64,000 nucleotides of DNA, from assembly GCA_944325555.1 (NCBI GenBank), contig CALVAN010000001.1, positions 1-64,000 on the forward strand, in the 5' to 3' direction. The DNA comes from Candidatus Gastranaerophilales bacterium. Its GTDB lineage: Bacteria > Cyanobacteriota > Vampirovibrionia > Gastranaerophilales > Gastranaerophilaceae. The position numbers were made by a program, and so were the translations under genes. Under the pieces are notes generated by a model. The model was not told the origin of the DNA, ran no database searches, and saw nothing but the letters and a program-made list of their open reading frames with translations. How positions within the stretch are numbered: position 1 is the first letter of the stretch; each line of letters opens with the position of its first letter. Shown in pieces: positions 45,507 to 54,419 of the stretch.

Positions 45507-46247
45507 ATGGTTATTTCTGGAATATCCTCTAAAAATCGTGCCGTGACTTTCGGCTCACAAAATAATCCCGTGCCAAAATTCAGGATAAAAACTGAAAACG
45601 GCACATTGTTTGTTAAAGAATTTACTCAAAAAGATGCCCGATACGATACAAAAATATATGAGCTCTCAAAATTCTTTACGGACAATTTTATATACAACAC
45701 TAACGACCCCTCTCTTACGCAATATAAAAATCCGGAAAATTTTGAAAAATATCTGGACATGCTCGACAGAATAACAAAGTACTATAAAAAAATGTTTATA
45801 GAGGACGACGGAAACCTGACGGCTCTTGAGGCACGCAATGCAATAGGCGAACTCTGCGGAGCGGTCGTTACACAAACCTTTAAAGATGATTTTTCTGGCT
45901 TAAGAGACAGTAAAACCTGCTATGTGGACTCGCTCGCTGTCAGAAAAAAATACAGACACAATCATGTGGGCAGAATATTAATGGAAAAGGCAATAAACTG
46001 TTCAAAAGATGTTTATACCGATGTTTTTCTCGCTTCCGATAATCTGGCAGTACCGTTTCAACTCAAAAACGGATACAGGATAATGGATTATAACAATCCT
46101 GCCGAAAAAGAAGTTATTGATCAAATCAACAAATTCAGGGGCGACTACCCCGATTATATAACGTTTATGGATAAAAAACTCACGGAGTCTGATGAGCATA
46201 CCCCCTGGTATCAAAGAGTTTTGGAAAAAATGAACAATAAAGGATAA
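45507..46247 (+). CDS. GNAT acetyltransferase with N-terminal F-G motif
   Basis: This 246-residue protein has the acetyl-CoA site of a GNAT enzyme: CYVDSLAVRKKYRHNHVGRI, then a helix and DVFLASDNLAVPFQLKNGY. The substrate is unknown. Residues 11-17 (RAVTFGS) carry the F-G motif also present at 9699, 12415, 23956 and 24422. An AGGAGAG site precedes the ATG. Confidence 0.8.
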   Translation: MVISGISSKNRAVTFGSQNNPVPKFRIKTENGTLFVKEFTQKDARYDTKIYELSKFFTDNFIYNTNDPSLTQYKNPENFEKYLDMLDRITKYYKKMFIEDDGNLTALEARNAIGELCGAVVTQTFKDDFSGLRDSKTCYVDSLAVRKKYRHNHVGRILMEKAINCSKDVYTDVFLASDNLAVPFQLKNGYRIMDYNNPAEKEVIDQINKFRGDYPDYITFMDKKLTESDEHTPWYQRVLEKMNNKG

Positions 46248-46249
46248 CG

Positions 46250-46550
46250 CTCTTTTTTATCCGGCATACCTGCCCGTGCGGCGGGTATGTGGCAAAAAAA
46301 TTTTTCGGCGGGCGCAACCCTTACAACCGCATAAAATTTTTGAGCATGTTATAAGGCTTTTTAAGAAACGTTTTTGCTGCAAATAGCCAAGAAGATATGT
46401 TGAATATTTCGGGCATGTTCTTGAGGCTGTGAGTGCCCTGAAATTGAAGGTTAAAAATCAGAAAGCAAGAAATGAAATGCTGCCTGATGAAAAAAAGAGA
46501 AAAAGAAAAAAATAAAAAATGAAGGTTGTAAGATTGTTGAAAAATTTGTT
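46250..46550. other. gene-poor stretch before the microsatellite
   Basis: A short imperfect hairpin (GGCATACCTGCCC / GCGGGTATG) lies near 46262-46290. The rest shows no gene, only AT-rich filler with possible decayed coding sequence. Confidence 0.3.
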
Positions 46551-46559
46551 AGCCTTTTG

Positions 46560-46900
46560 TCTTTTATTTTTTTTACTTACTTACTTACTTACTTTTTCTT
46601 TTCTTTTCTTTTCTTTTCTTTACTTTACTTTCATTTCCTTTCCTTTCCTTTACTTTACTTTACTTTACTTTTATTGCATTGCTATAGCATTGCTGCAGCA
46701 ATGCTGTAGCATAGGTGAAAATCCGCTTGGTACAAGAGATTTCAAAATTACATCAAATAAAATAAACAAATAAATTTTTATTTTATTTTTTATCTTTTTC
46801 TTTTTTTTTATTTCTTTTACTTTCATTTTCTTTTCTTTTATTTTATTTTATTTACTTTTCTTTCTTTTTCTTTACTTTACTTTTATTGTATTACGTCCGT
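46560..46900 (+). repeat. pyrimidine microsatellite tract with palindrome
   Basis: Tandem ACTT, TTTTC and TTTAC units fill about 46565-46670 and again 46800-46890. Between them is a near-perfect palindrome centred at 46693-46698 (CTGCAG) with arms TGCTATAGCATTG and CAATGCTGTAGCA. A hydrophobic frame at 46519 reads through the repeats but looks like chance. The second tract is followed by GTATTACG-type repeats (about 46899-46925). Confidence 0.8.
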
Positions 46901-46925
46901 ATTACAAACGTATTACGTTCGTATA

Positions 46926-47087
46926 ACATGTAATCCCTTGGCGTATAAGTTTTTTAAGGTGTTCCGATTTTTTAAATGCAAAAACTTTGCAGAAAAAATT
47001 TTTTTAAATTTTTTATTAAAAGTTTGTTGTTCGAATTAGTAAATTCGAATTGCTACAGCAAGTGAGTGCGGCAATCCGCCACGCAAT
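46926..47087. other. intergenic downstream of the GT9 gene
   Basis: AT-rich sequence after the minus-strand GT9 gene. Apart from a small AATTCGAATT palindrome near 47041-47050, no gene or clear terminator was seen. Confidence 0.3.
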
Positions 47088-48071
47088 TTATATTAACTTA
47101 ACCACGTCATCCAAATTTATATCAAGACACTTCAACTCATCGCAGGTGGTTTGTCTTTTGTCCCACAGGCATGGGCGGCAGTCGCAGTTGTTTTTTATTG
47201 CAATAAACCTTTCGTCTTCGGGAATAAGTTTTTTCTCATCGGTAGGACCGAAAAGCGCAAGAGTTTTTGTGCCGACCCCGACTCCGATATGCATTGGCGC
47301 AGAATCCGAACAAATCAAAACTTCGGCTCTTTTTGTAAGCCGTGCCAAATCCATGATATTTTTTGTCGTGCCGTAAAGGTTTTCAAAGTTCGGCGCCTCG
47401 CCGACAATTGCGGAGATTTTTTCTATACACTCTTTGTCATCGGGGCCGCCGATTAAATAAACTTTTTTGCCGGTTGCAAGCACCTTTTTGACCAGCTCAG
47501 CCCATATTTCCGGCTTCCAGGTTTTAACCATGTGTTTTGCCACGCTCATTTTGCTCACTCCGGGGTGAATCAACACGGAATTCGGTTCCTTTTCCACCTC
47601 GCCGGCATCAATTTCGGGGTAAGGCGTTTTTATATCCGTAACGGGCGTAACAAGCTCGTGATACATTTTTGAGGCGTATTGATTTTTTTTGAGCTTAACG
47701 GCTTTGGTAAGCAAAATTCTGCTCAGAGCACCGCTTTCGTAACCGTAGCGATACGTAATTCCCGTCAAAAAGAGAAGTACGGGGATAAGTTGATTTGCCC
47801 CTGAGGAAAACACCATATCAAACCTGCCAAGACGGGCTTTTATCAAAAATTTAAAAAGTTCCCAATACTTGTGTTTGCCTTTGATGTCAACGCAAATAAC
47901 ATCATCAATCAAATTTGACAAATCTTTGACCGATTTGCTGCGGGGTTCCAGTGCAAGTGTGATTTTGGCCTGCGGGTATTCTTTTTTTAGACTTGACAAA
48001 GCGGGCAGAAACAGGATTTCATCTCCTATGCCGCCGAAATTTAATGCCAGAATTTTTTTAGGTTCTCTCAT
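47088..48071 (-). CDS. GT9-family (heptosyltransferase-like) glycosyltransferase
   Basis: The 327-residue protein matches ADP-heptose:LPS heptosyltransferases. The N-terminus ILALNFGGIGDEILFLPAL has the family's glycine-rich start and the donor site includes CSDSAPMHIGVGVGTKTLAL. FGPTDEKKLIP is typical. It likely adds a sugar to a lipopolysaccharide-type glycolipid on the inner face of the inner membrane. The true sugar may differ from heptose. It lies 9 bp after the gene at 48081. Confidence 0.88.
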   Translation of the reverse strand: MREPKKILALNFGGIGDEILFLPALSSLKKEYPQAKITLALEPRSKSVKDLSNLIDDVICVDIKGKHKYWELFKFLIKARLGRFDMVFSSGANQLIPVLLFLTGITYRYGYESGALSRILLTKAVKLKKNQYASKMYHELVTPVTDIKTPYPEIDAGEVEKEPNSVLIHPGVSKMSVAKHMVKTWKPEIWAELVKKVLATGKKVYLIGGPDDKECIEKISAIVGEAPNFENLYGTTKNIMDLARLTKRAEVLICSDSAPMHIGVGVGTKTLALFGPTDEKKLIPEDERFIAIKNNCDCRPCLWDKRQTTCDELKCLDINLDDVVKLI

Positions 48072-48080
48072 ATGCTTACC

Positions 48081-48428
48081 CTAAAAAGGTTTTGTCTGGC
48101 TCAGTTTGTTTCTTAATTCTCTAAATCTTGCGATGTCTTCCTGTGCTTTGGAAGATTCTTTAAACACAACCTGAGAAGACGGGTGAACCATCAAAACATA
48201 ATCCATGTGGATTTCAAGGAAGTTGTAGCGTCTTGGCGGCTGGTTTGAGTTGCGGGGATAAATCTCAACATTAGTAACCGCAAGGAATCTTCTTTCCTTA
48301 TCATTCAAAAGGTCTGTCAATTCACGGTTTGTATTTGTGTATTTTGAAACATGCACGGTGCCTTTGATATCGTGGTCAACCGTTAAAATACATACTTCTA
48401 TTGGAATTGTATCGTTATGTTTTGCCAT
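48081..48428 (-). CDS. conserved-looking hypothetical protein (115 aa)
   Basis: I do not recognise the family. The protein is soluble, with alternating strands (PIEVCILTVDHDIKGTVHVS) and a C-terminal helix (SSKAQEDIARFRELRNKL). It has one cysteine and no signal peptide. It is co-directional with GT9, with a 9-bp gap. Confidence 0.6.
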   Translation of the reverse strand: MAKHNDTIPIEVCILTVDHDIKGTVHVSKYTNTNRELTDLLNDKERRFLAVTNVEIYPRNSNQPPRRYNFLEIHMDYVLMVHPSSQVVFKESSKAQEDIARFRELRNKLSQTKPF

Positions 48429-48493
48429 TTGTTCACCTAAAATTCTGATATATCTGAATTATATTATAATTTTTATCTCTTAGCAATGTTTAA

Positions 48494-49477
48494 TTACATA
48501 CCGATGTTTTGGTTAAGTTTTATAACATCAATGATTGACAGCAAATTTTTAAGGTCATTAACAGGTTGATAATACACAGCCGGGTTATTTGCTGATTTAA
48601 AAAACGGAATTTCAAACCAGTTTTTGCCCGAGGATATTAAAACATAAAGCTTTTTGTTATAAAACTCTCCGTTTATTTTGTATTCAGGATTGTTCCGCAC
48701 AATAGATTTCATTTTTTCCATAAAAACCGGATTAAAAATATATCTTGCTTCTATTTGGTCAGTTGAATAAACGTCAAAAAGTTCATTAAACTCAACATCT
48801 TCGCTAAAAACGCGCTCCAATCCCGCATTTGTACATCGTTGGCTCATTTTTTTATCGGAATAAAAAATTATTTTTGAATTGAGTTCTTTTTTCAAATCCA
48901 TGGACATAACCAGACCATGCCAGCATATTACACTGCTTTTGCCGGTTGACTTTCTGAAGGATAATTCCTGCATTTCCACTTCAATGCCCTGATATGCGCC
49001 TTTTATAAAGTCATCAAAGCTAAAGGTGCACCCCGAAGCCGCAGATAAATTTTGCAGTTCTTCAACATTTATATGATGTTTTACCATAAGATCATCCATC
49101 CCGAAAGAAGCGGCTATATTAGTCCAGACAGTAGGGTTCGCATTGTAATATGTCAGTCCGTACAATTTTGTTAACAGGTTGTTCAAAAATTTTTCTTTTA
49201 TAACTGACCTGTATCTTGTTATCAACATACAGGCGCAAGGATGAATCAGAATAACCAGATACAAAAATATAAAGACTCTTGGACAGAGTGCCGAATCATT
49301 TATAACACCGTTTTGAATAAATTTATTAACAGAACCGAACAATAAGAAGAAAAAAATTAGAAGCAGTGCATAAACGGAAAAATATAAAAATAAATAATTT
49401 TTTCTTATTGTTTCAAATTCTTTTATATAAGGTGCAATATTTTTAGTATAGAAGTCTGAATATTCTTTGTTTTGCAT
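48494..49477 (-). CDS. DUF3137-type membrane protein
   Basis: This 327-residue protein has two N-terminal membrane helices (YLFLYFSVYALLLIFFFLLF and VFIFLYLVILIHPCACMLI). A large soluble part contains VYSTDQIEARYIFNPVFMEK, a hallmark of DUF3137 proteins. It ends LNQNIGM, as does its neighbour at 49499. The function is unknown. It is the smallest of the two membrane members of a three-gene tandem set. Confidence 0.75.
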   Translation of the reverse strand: MQNKEYSDFYTKNIAPYIKEFETIRKNYLFLYFSVYALLLIFFFLLFGSVNKFIQNGVINDSALCPRVFIFLYLVILIHPCACMLITRYRSVIKEKFLNNLLTKLYGLTYYNANPTVWTNIAASFGMDDLMVKHHINVEELQNLSAASGCTFSFDDFIKGAYQGIEVEMQELSFRKSTGKSSVICWHGLVMSMDLKKELNSKIIFYSDKKMSQRCTNAGLERVFSEDVEFNELFDVYSTDQIEARYIFNPVFMEKMKSIVRNNPEYKINGEFYNKKLYVLISSGKNWFEIPFFKSANNPAVYYQPVNDLKNLLSIIDVIKLNQNIGM

Positions 49478-49498
49478 TGAAAATTCCTTTTATAAAAG

Positions 49499-50794
49499 TT
49501 ACATACCGATGTTCTGGTTGAGTTTTAAAGTTTCAATAATAGCAAGCAGCCTTGTAAAATCGTTTAAAAACTCCTGATAATTTTTAGGATCTTTGCAGGA
49601 TTTGAAAAACGGAATTTCAAACCAATCTTTGCGGTTAAACGTTGTTGCGGAGCGGGAATCAATAAGGATATACACATTTTCCGCAATAAACACCGCTTTT
49701 AGCCTGTAGTTATAACTTTCCGCTATTTTCATAAATCTGTTCAAAAATGCGGTTGTAAAGATGTATCTTGCCTCTATCTGGTCTGTAGAGCACATTTTGA
49801 ACTTTCTGTTAAACAGAGGATCCTCAAGATGCACATCATCAAGTTTTAAAGAAGTCTGTTCTTCTCCGGCAGCAATATTTTTATTTTTTCCGTATTTTTC
49901 TTCCATAGCTGCCGTAATTTCCTCCGGAGATTTACCGCTGTTTTGCATTTCCTGAGCAGTATTCACCATGTCTTTGACGGCACCTGCGGCATCAGCCAGC
50001 TGTGTTCCGAAGTTAAGCACGTCTGTAAGGCTCATGGAGCTTATCTCCTGTGCGCCGATTGTCGGGCGGAGTCCTCTTTTTTTGTCTATGTTGTCGTAAG
50101 ACACAAGGGTAATCCCGTTAAATTTTTTGTTTAATTTTGCACTGAAGACAATACCGCTGAAGGTTGTGTGTTTGCTTGAAGTTTTTTCGCCGTCTCTGCT
50201 TCTGCCTGTTGTGGTGTAAGAAGTTTGCAGTTCCGCAATTTCGATATCCACATCGTTATGTTTGCCGACAATTTTATCGTCGTATTCAATAGATGAAAAT
50301 CTTAACAAACGTGCAAGGATAGTAGGGTTAACGGAGATATTTGTTTTTTTGTCTTTTCTTAATTCTGCCCAGAAGCCGCCAAGGCCTGTTTTGTTTTTTA
50401 CCGCTTTATAAATTGCAGAGATAGGATTCATCGGCGGAACATATGTATAATTACCCCAAAATCCCAGCAATGCGGGGATAACCTTTTCTTTTGCAAACAT
50501 TCCGTAGATTTTTTTTACAAAAAACAGAGGGATATAAACGGCAGCCGCTGCGGGTATTAAAATTATAGCAAGCGGCATAATTTTTTCTGTGATTGGTCCT
50601 TTAGATAATAAAACGACTATTGAAAACAACAAAGGCACCGCAAAAACAAACACAGCCCATATTATAACCCCTATAAAAATTTTTGAGCGGTATTTTTCAA
50701 TATCTGCTGTTAATGGCAGAACTTTAGAATTAAAATAACTCATAAAATTGTTTGCGTTATTATTGGCTTTTTGCTGATTTTGAGGCTGTGTCAT
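49499..50794 (-). CDS. DUF3137-type membrane protein
   Basis: This 431-residue paralogue of the gene at 48494 has two N-terminal membrane helices (IFIGVIIWAVFVFAVPLL and IILIPAAAAVYIPLFF). The DUF3137 core contains MCSTDQIEARYIFTTAFLNR, and the protein ends LKLNQNIGM. It has an extra insert (about residues 240-310, acidic and glutamine-rich). CAGGAGAT before the ATG at 50794 sets the start. The function is unknown. Confidence 0.78.
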   Translation of the reverse strand: MTQPQNQQKANNNANNFMSYFNSKVLPLTADIEKYRSKIFIGVIIWAVFVFAVPLLFSIVVLLSKGPITEKIMPLAIILIPAAAAVYIPLFFVKKIYGMFAKEKVIPALLGFWGNYTYVPPMNPISAIYKAVKNKTGLGGFWAELRKDKKTNISVNPTILARLLRFSSIEYDDKIVGKHNDVDIEIAELQTSYTTTGRSRDGEKTSSKHTTFSGIVFSAKLNKKFNGITLVSYDNIDKKRGLRPTIGAQEISSMSLTDVLNFGTQLADAAGAVKDMVNTAQEMQNSGKSPEEITAAMEEKYGKNKNIAAGEEQTSLKLDDVHLEDPLFNRKFKMCSTDQIEARYIFTTAFLNRFMKIAESYNYRLKAVFIAENVYILIDSRSATTFNRKDWFEIPFFKSCKDPKNYQEFLNDFTRLLAIIETLKLNQNIGM

Positions 50795-50884
50795 GTAAAA
50801 ATCTCCTGATTTATAAATCAAGATAATTATAGCTTTACAAGGTCAAAAGTGTATCAGCTGTTAAAAGTATTTGAGGTAAAACTA

Positions 50885-51706
50885 CTACGAGTTCAAAAGT
50901 TTTAAAGCCATGACAACGGTTTCAAACTGTTGAAAAATATCCTTCATAAAGTCTTCATCATAAAAATTATTTTTAAAATCAAACCAGCCGTTTTCGCAGT
51001 AGGAAGATTCCGTGTCAGCAGCGCTGATTACAATAAAAAGATTGTTATTTATTATGGTAAACGAAATATTGCAGCTGTATTTTTTGATAATAGTGCAGAT
51101 TCTTTTACAAAAAGCTTCATCCGAAAAATGGCACTGGTCCTGCGGGGTTGTAAAAGTAATGTGATAATTGGCGTTAACAATATCGCAGTAGGTTTCGCCG
51201 TGGCGTAAAACGGATTTGTCTATAATATCTTCATAATTTTTTTTACTGAAAATCAGTTTTATTGTATCCGGAGTATCCTTATTTATTCCCCGTTTTTTAA
51301 ATAAAACCCTGCCTGTGGTTTTGCCCGAATATTGAGTGGAAATAAGCACGCCGCTAAAAACTCTTATATCCTTGCGTCCGTTGTTTTTGTAAAGCTCCAG
51401 CGATTTTGTGTCGAAGGTTCTGCCTGCACTGCGTCCTGAAAAACAGCCGTTGTATTTTACGTCCGTAAAATCCGGAAACAGCCTTAAACTCTTTAAAAAT
51501 TCGTTTGTATTTTGGTTTGATTTGCCCTCGTAAGGCTCAAAACGCCCCAGAGAGGAACAAGTTATATTAAAAGCCTGCTGTGCAGCAGATTTGTTTTGCC
51601 ATGGAAACATTCTTTTCTTTGCAATCGGTTCCAGCTGAGGAGCAAGACGCAAGCTATAAAACTTGTCAAATTCTTCTATGTTATAAGTATATTTAAAATT
51701 ACCCAT
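50885..51706 (-). CDS. soluble DUF3137-like paralogue (273 aa)
   Basis: This protein lacks membrane helices but has the same overall order as its two neighbours: RVFSGVLISTQYSGKTTGRV corresponds to their FSGIVFS/VICWHG stretch, and LFIVISAADTESSYCENGWF followed by FETVVMALKLLNS corresponds to their VYILIDS-type strand and C-terminal helix. The STDQIEARY block is missing, replaced by TTPQDQCHFSDEAF. It is a divergent, perhaps cytoplasmic, member. The assignment rests on my manual comparison. Confidence 0.55.
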   Translation of the reverse strand: MGNFKYTYNIEEFDKFYSLRLAPQLEPIAKKRMFPWQNKSAAQQAFNITCSSLGRFEPYEGKSNQNTNEFLKSLRLFPDFTDVKYNGCFSGRSAGRTFDTKSLELYKNNGRKDIRVFSGVLISTQYSGKTTGRVLFKKRGINKDTPDTIKLIFSKKNYEDIIDKSVLRHGETYCDIVNANYHITFTTPQDQCHFSDEAFCKRICTIIKKYSCNISFTIINNNLFIVISAADTESSYCENGWFDFKNNFYDEDFMKDIFQQFETVVMALKLLNS

Positions 51707-51715
51707 TTAAATTCC

Positions 51716-52555
51716 TTAACTTTGTATTTTATACAAATCAAAAGTATTTTGCATCAAAGAACAAATTGTCATAGGGCCCACACCGCCCGGCACCGGAGTA
51801 ATAAATGAAGCTTTCGGCTCCACATTATAAAAATCCGCATCCCCGCACAATTTGCCATTGTCGGTTCTGTTCATACCGACATCAATAACCACAACGCCGT
51901 CTTTAACCATGCCGGCTTTTATCAAATTTTTTTGTCCTACAGCAGATATTAAAATATCCGCTGTTTTGGTAATTTCTTCAAGATTTTTTGTTTTGCTGTG
52001 GCATATTGTCACTGTGGCGTTTTCATTTAAAAGCATTTGCGCCATGGGTCTGCCCACAATATTGGAACGCCCGACAATCACTGCATGTTTGCCTTCTATG
52101 GGGATATTGTAATATTCCAGCAGGCGGATTATGCCTTTTGGTGTGCAGGGGTAAACATACGGTTTGCAGCCGGTTGCTATGTGCCCCATGTTATACGGGT
52201 GAAAGCAGTCAACATCTTTTATCGGGTTGATTTTTTCTATCACTATTTTTGTATCAATATGTTTTGGCAAAGGCAGTTGAACAAGAATTGCATTAACCTT
52301 ATCGTCGTTATTGAGTTGTTCTATTTTGTTAAGGAGCTCTTCCTGAGTGGTGGAAGCGCTCATTTCTTCAACAATGGAATCTATTCCGAGTTCAAGAGCT
52401 TTTTTCTTTTTTAAGTTAACATAAATTTTGCTTGCGGGGTCATCACCGACAATTATTACGGCAAGACGGGGTTTTTTGGCGAGAAACAAAATCTCGTCGG
52501 ATAGATTTTCCAGTATTTTTTTAGAAACCAGTTTGCCGTCTATTAATTGTGCCAT
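51716..52555 (-). CDS. folD: methylenetetrahydrofolate dehydrogenase/cyclohydrolase
   Basis: FolD interconverts methylene-, methenyl- and formyl-tetrahydrofolate. The 279 residues are standard. Family marks: VGDDPASKIYVNLKKKKA with the catalytic lysine, QLPLPKHID, VIVGRSNIVGRPMAQML and TPVPGGVGPMTI. It is co-directional with the ATPase and MetE-like genes, forming a small one-carbon cluster. Confidence 0.96.
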   Translation of the reverse strand: MAQLIDGKLVSKKILENLSDEILFLAKKPRLAVIIVGDDPASKIYVNLKKKKALELGIDSIVEEMSASTTQEELLNKIEQLNNDDKVNAILVQLPLPKHIDTKIVIEKINPIKDVDCFHPYNMGHIATGCKPYVYPCTPKGIIRLLEYYNIPIEGKHAVIVGRSNIVGRPMAQMLLNENATVTICHSKTKNLEEITKTADILISAVGQKNLIKAGMVKDGVVVIDVGMNRTDNGKLCGDADFYNVEPKASFITPVPGGVGPMTICSLMQNTFDLYKIQS

Positions 52556-52573
52556 AATTCAATTATACCTGAC

Positions 52574-53323
52574 TTATCTTGACTGAGGAAGATTCAACCT
52601 GAAGAAGAATCCTTTAATAGCATCTTCCACTATTTGAGAATTTTTATCAATAGAGTGTTGAATTAAATCCTTATCTTCCGGTATTATACCTAAAACTTCA
52701 AGGCTGTATTTATCCAGATAATCGTGGACTTTGGCATGCTGCTCGTTGTTAACGTTGTTTAGCACAAGCGCCATTTGCCCGCCTGCTGCGTATTTTGCGG
52801 AAAATTCCTCTACCCTTTGTGCAAGGAAAATAGATTCCTCGGTGGGTCTTGCAATAATCAGCGTGACATCCATGGGTATATCAACAAGCTGATGCAGGTA
52901 TTTTAAATCAAACTCGCAGTCAAAAATTACTATATCGTATCTGTCTATAAGTTTTTTAACAGCATAGGTGATTTGTCCCGTAATCGGGCAGCGGCAGTCT
53001 TTTGAAGCCACAAGCCATGATACGATTAAGTCCACATTTTCTTCAACTTCAACAACAATGTCCTCAAGCGCCCATTCAATGTATTCCTGCTTGGTCATAC
53101 GTGAGGGGATTCCGGTTTTATATTCGTGTTTTCCGCTTCTGATGCCGTAAATGGTGTTGCGTACGTCCATACCGTAGCTGTGTGCAAGTTCTGTTGAAAG
53201 GTCATTATCAAAAAGCAGAATGGATTTGTCGGGATACGTTTCTTTTAAAACTTTTACAAAATTTTTTGTGATTGTGGTTTTTCCGCTTCCGCTTTTACCC
53301 GTGATAGCAATTGATAATGTCAT
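52574..53323 (-). CDS. MinD/CooC-type P-loop ATPase
   Basis: This 249-residue ATPase has a Walker A of the deviant SIMIBI type: ITGKSGSGKTTITKNF. The Walker B strand is IVIFDCEFDLKYL and the end of the fold is VLGIIPEDKDLIQ. CooC-like proteins insert metals or reactivate metal or corrinoid enzymes. CRCPITGQ near residue 109 has paired cysteines. Its start codon overlaps the stop of the MetE-like gene by one base, so the two are translated together. The role is inferred from the pairing. Confidence 0.75.
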   Translation of the reverse strand: MTLSIAITGKSGSGKTTITKNFVKVLKETYPDKSILLFDNDLSTELAHSYGMDVRNTIYGIRSGKHEYKTGIPSRMTKQEYIEWALEDIVVEVEENVDLIVSWLVASKDCRCPITGQITYAVKKLIDRYDIVIFDCEFDLKYLHQLVDIPMDVTLIIARPTEESIFLAQRVEEFSAKYAAGGQMALVLNNVNNEQHAKVHDYLDKYSLEVLGIIPEDKDLIQHSIDKNSQIVEDAIKGFFFRLNLPQSR

Positions 53324-54411
53324 TAATTTACCCCGTATTTTGTCTTTAAACTCTTTGACAGGTCGTTAACCAGTTTCATCGCTTTTTTAGCAAGATTCAT
53401 CGGCAAAGACCCCGCACCGCAAGAGGGTGTAAAAAAGCTTTGTTTGATAACTGTTTCCCTGTCTATTTTGCCTTTTGATCTTTTAACAAGGTCATCAACG
53501 GCAGCCTCGTATTTTTGTTCCAACTCCTGCAGATTCGTTTTTTCAAGCGCTTCCTTATCAAGAGTCGGCACAATACCCCAGGCAATATATCCGCCGTTTT
53601 TGAGAAAATCGGACATCTCGCCGGCATAAGCTCCGAGGCTTTTTGAATATGCAAATGCATCAAAATTTATAATGTTAACTCCTGCGTCAATTAAAACCGA
53701 CCAGTCGGATTTTCCGCAGCAGTGCACTGCGCACAGCGCACCGAAATCTTTTACAACTTTTGCAATTTCGCCGAGCGCCTCTACGACCTCATCTTTTTTA
53801 ACCGTAATAAACGCCGAGGTGCCAAACTGCGACATGACAGGTTCGTCCATAAACATTATTACGGTTGCAGTCGGATTGGCTTTTTTAATCTGTTGAATCT
53901 GCCATACCGCTTTAAGAGTCAAACCTTTAATTAACACTTCTCTATATGTTTCGTCATAAAAAGCGCACAGGTTGCTTTCGTCGCAAAGGCTTGTGCCCCA
54001 GGTGAAAGGTCCTATGATGTGGCATTTTGCAAAATCGTAGCTGCCGGCTTTAAACCTCTCCAGATAAAGAGGGATTGCAGAGGTAAAGGGGCTTGTTATT
54101 GCGTATTTGTCGAGGTTTGTAAAATCTTTTTCGTTGATTATTGCCTCATAGTCCATAAAAAATTCTTCCAGCGCTTCAAAAAACTCATCTGACTGAGCGT
54201 CATAATAGTACTTACAGTTTTCTTCATCATAAATAATACCGGGGATTCCCTGAATATATTGAACAGTCATTTCCTCGTGTTTGTCCACTCCTGACAGTTG
54301 CGGCCAGAAAGGGATTTCGATAAATTCGTTAAAAATTAAATCTATGGCGTCTTCAGGATTTTTATGCGGAAGGCTGCCGACAGCCGTGGCTTTTAGTGTT
54401 AATTCTTTCAA
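53323..54411 (-). CDS. MetE C-terminal-like / UROD-fold methyltransferase
   Basis: The 362-residue protein matches the core, catalytic half of cobalamin-independent methionine synthase and related UROD-fold enzymes. It begins LKATAVGSLPHKNPEDAI, has MFMDEPVMSQFG, then AVHCCGKSDW with the zinc-binding His and Cys, and ends with FTPSCGAGSLPMNLA, which provides the other Cys. It lacks the N-terminal half of full MetE, so it resembles short core-MetE proteins that may use a methylcobalamin or corrinoid donor. It is coupled to a CooC-like ATPase. Confidence 0.78.
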   Translation of the reverse strand: MKELTLKATAVGSLPHKNPEDAIDLIFNEFIEIPFWPQLSGVDKHEEMTVQYIQGIPGIIYDEENCKYYYDAQSDEFFEALEEFFMDYEAIINEKDFTNLDKYAITSPFTSAIPLYLERFKAGSYDFAKCHIIGPFTWGTSLCDESNLCAFYDETYREVLIKGLTLKAVWQIQQIKKANPTATVIMFMDEPVMSQFGTSAFITVKKDEVVEALGEIAKVVKDFGALCAVHCCGKSDWSVLIDAGVNIINFDAFAYSKSLGAYAGEMSDFLKNGGYIAWGIVPTLDKEALEKTNLQELEQKYEAAVDDLVKRSKGKIDRETVIKQSFFTPSCGAGSLPMNLAKKAMKLVNDLSKSLKTKYGVN

Positions 54412-54419
54412 GAAATTAC

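Noticed and set aside
46519-46773. An 84-codon hydrophobic frame through the microsatellite
   Set aside because: Its sequence is dictated by the ACTT/TTTTC repeats, and no ribosome-binding site precedes it.
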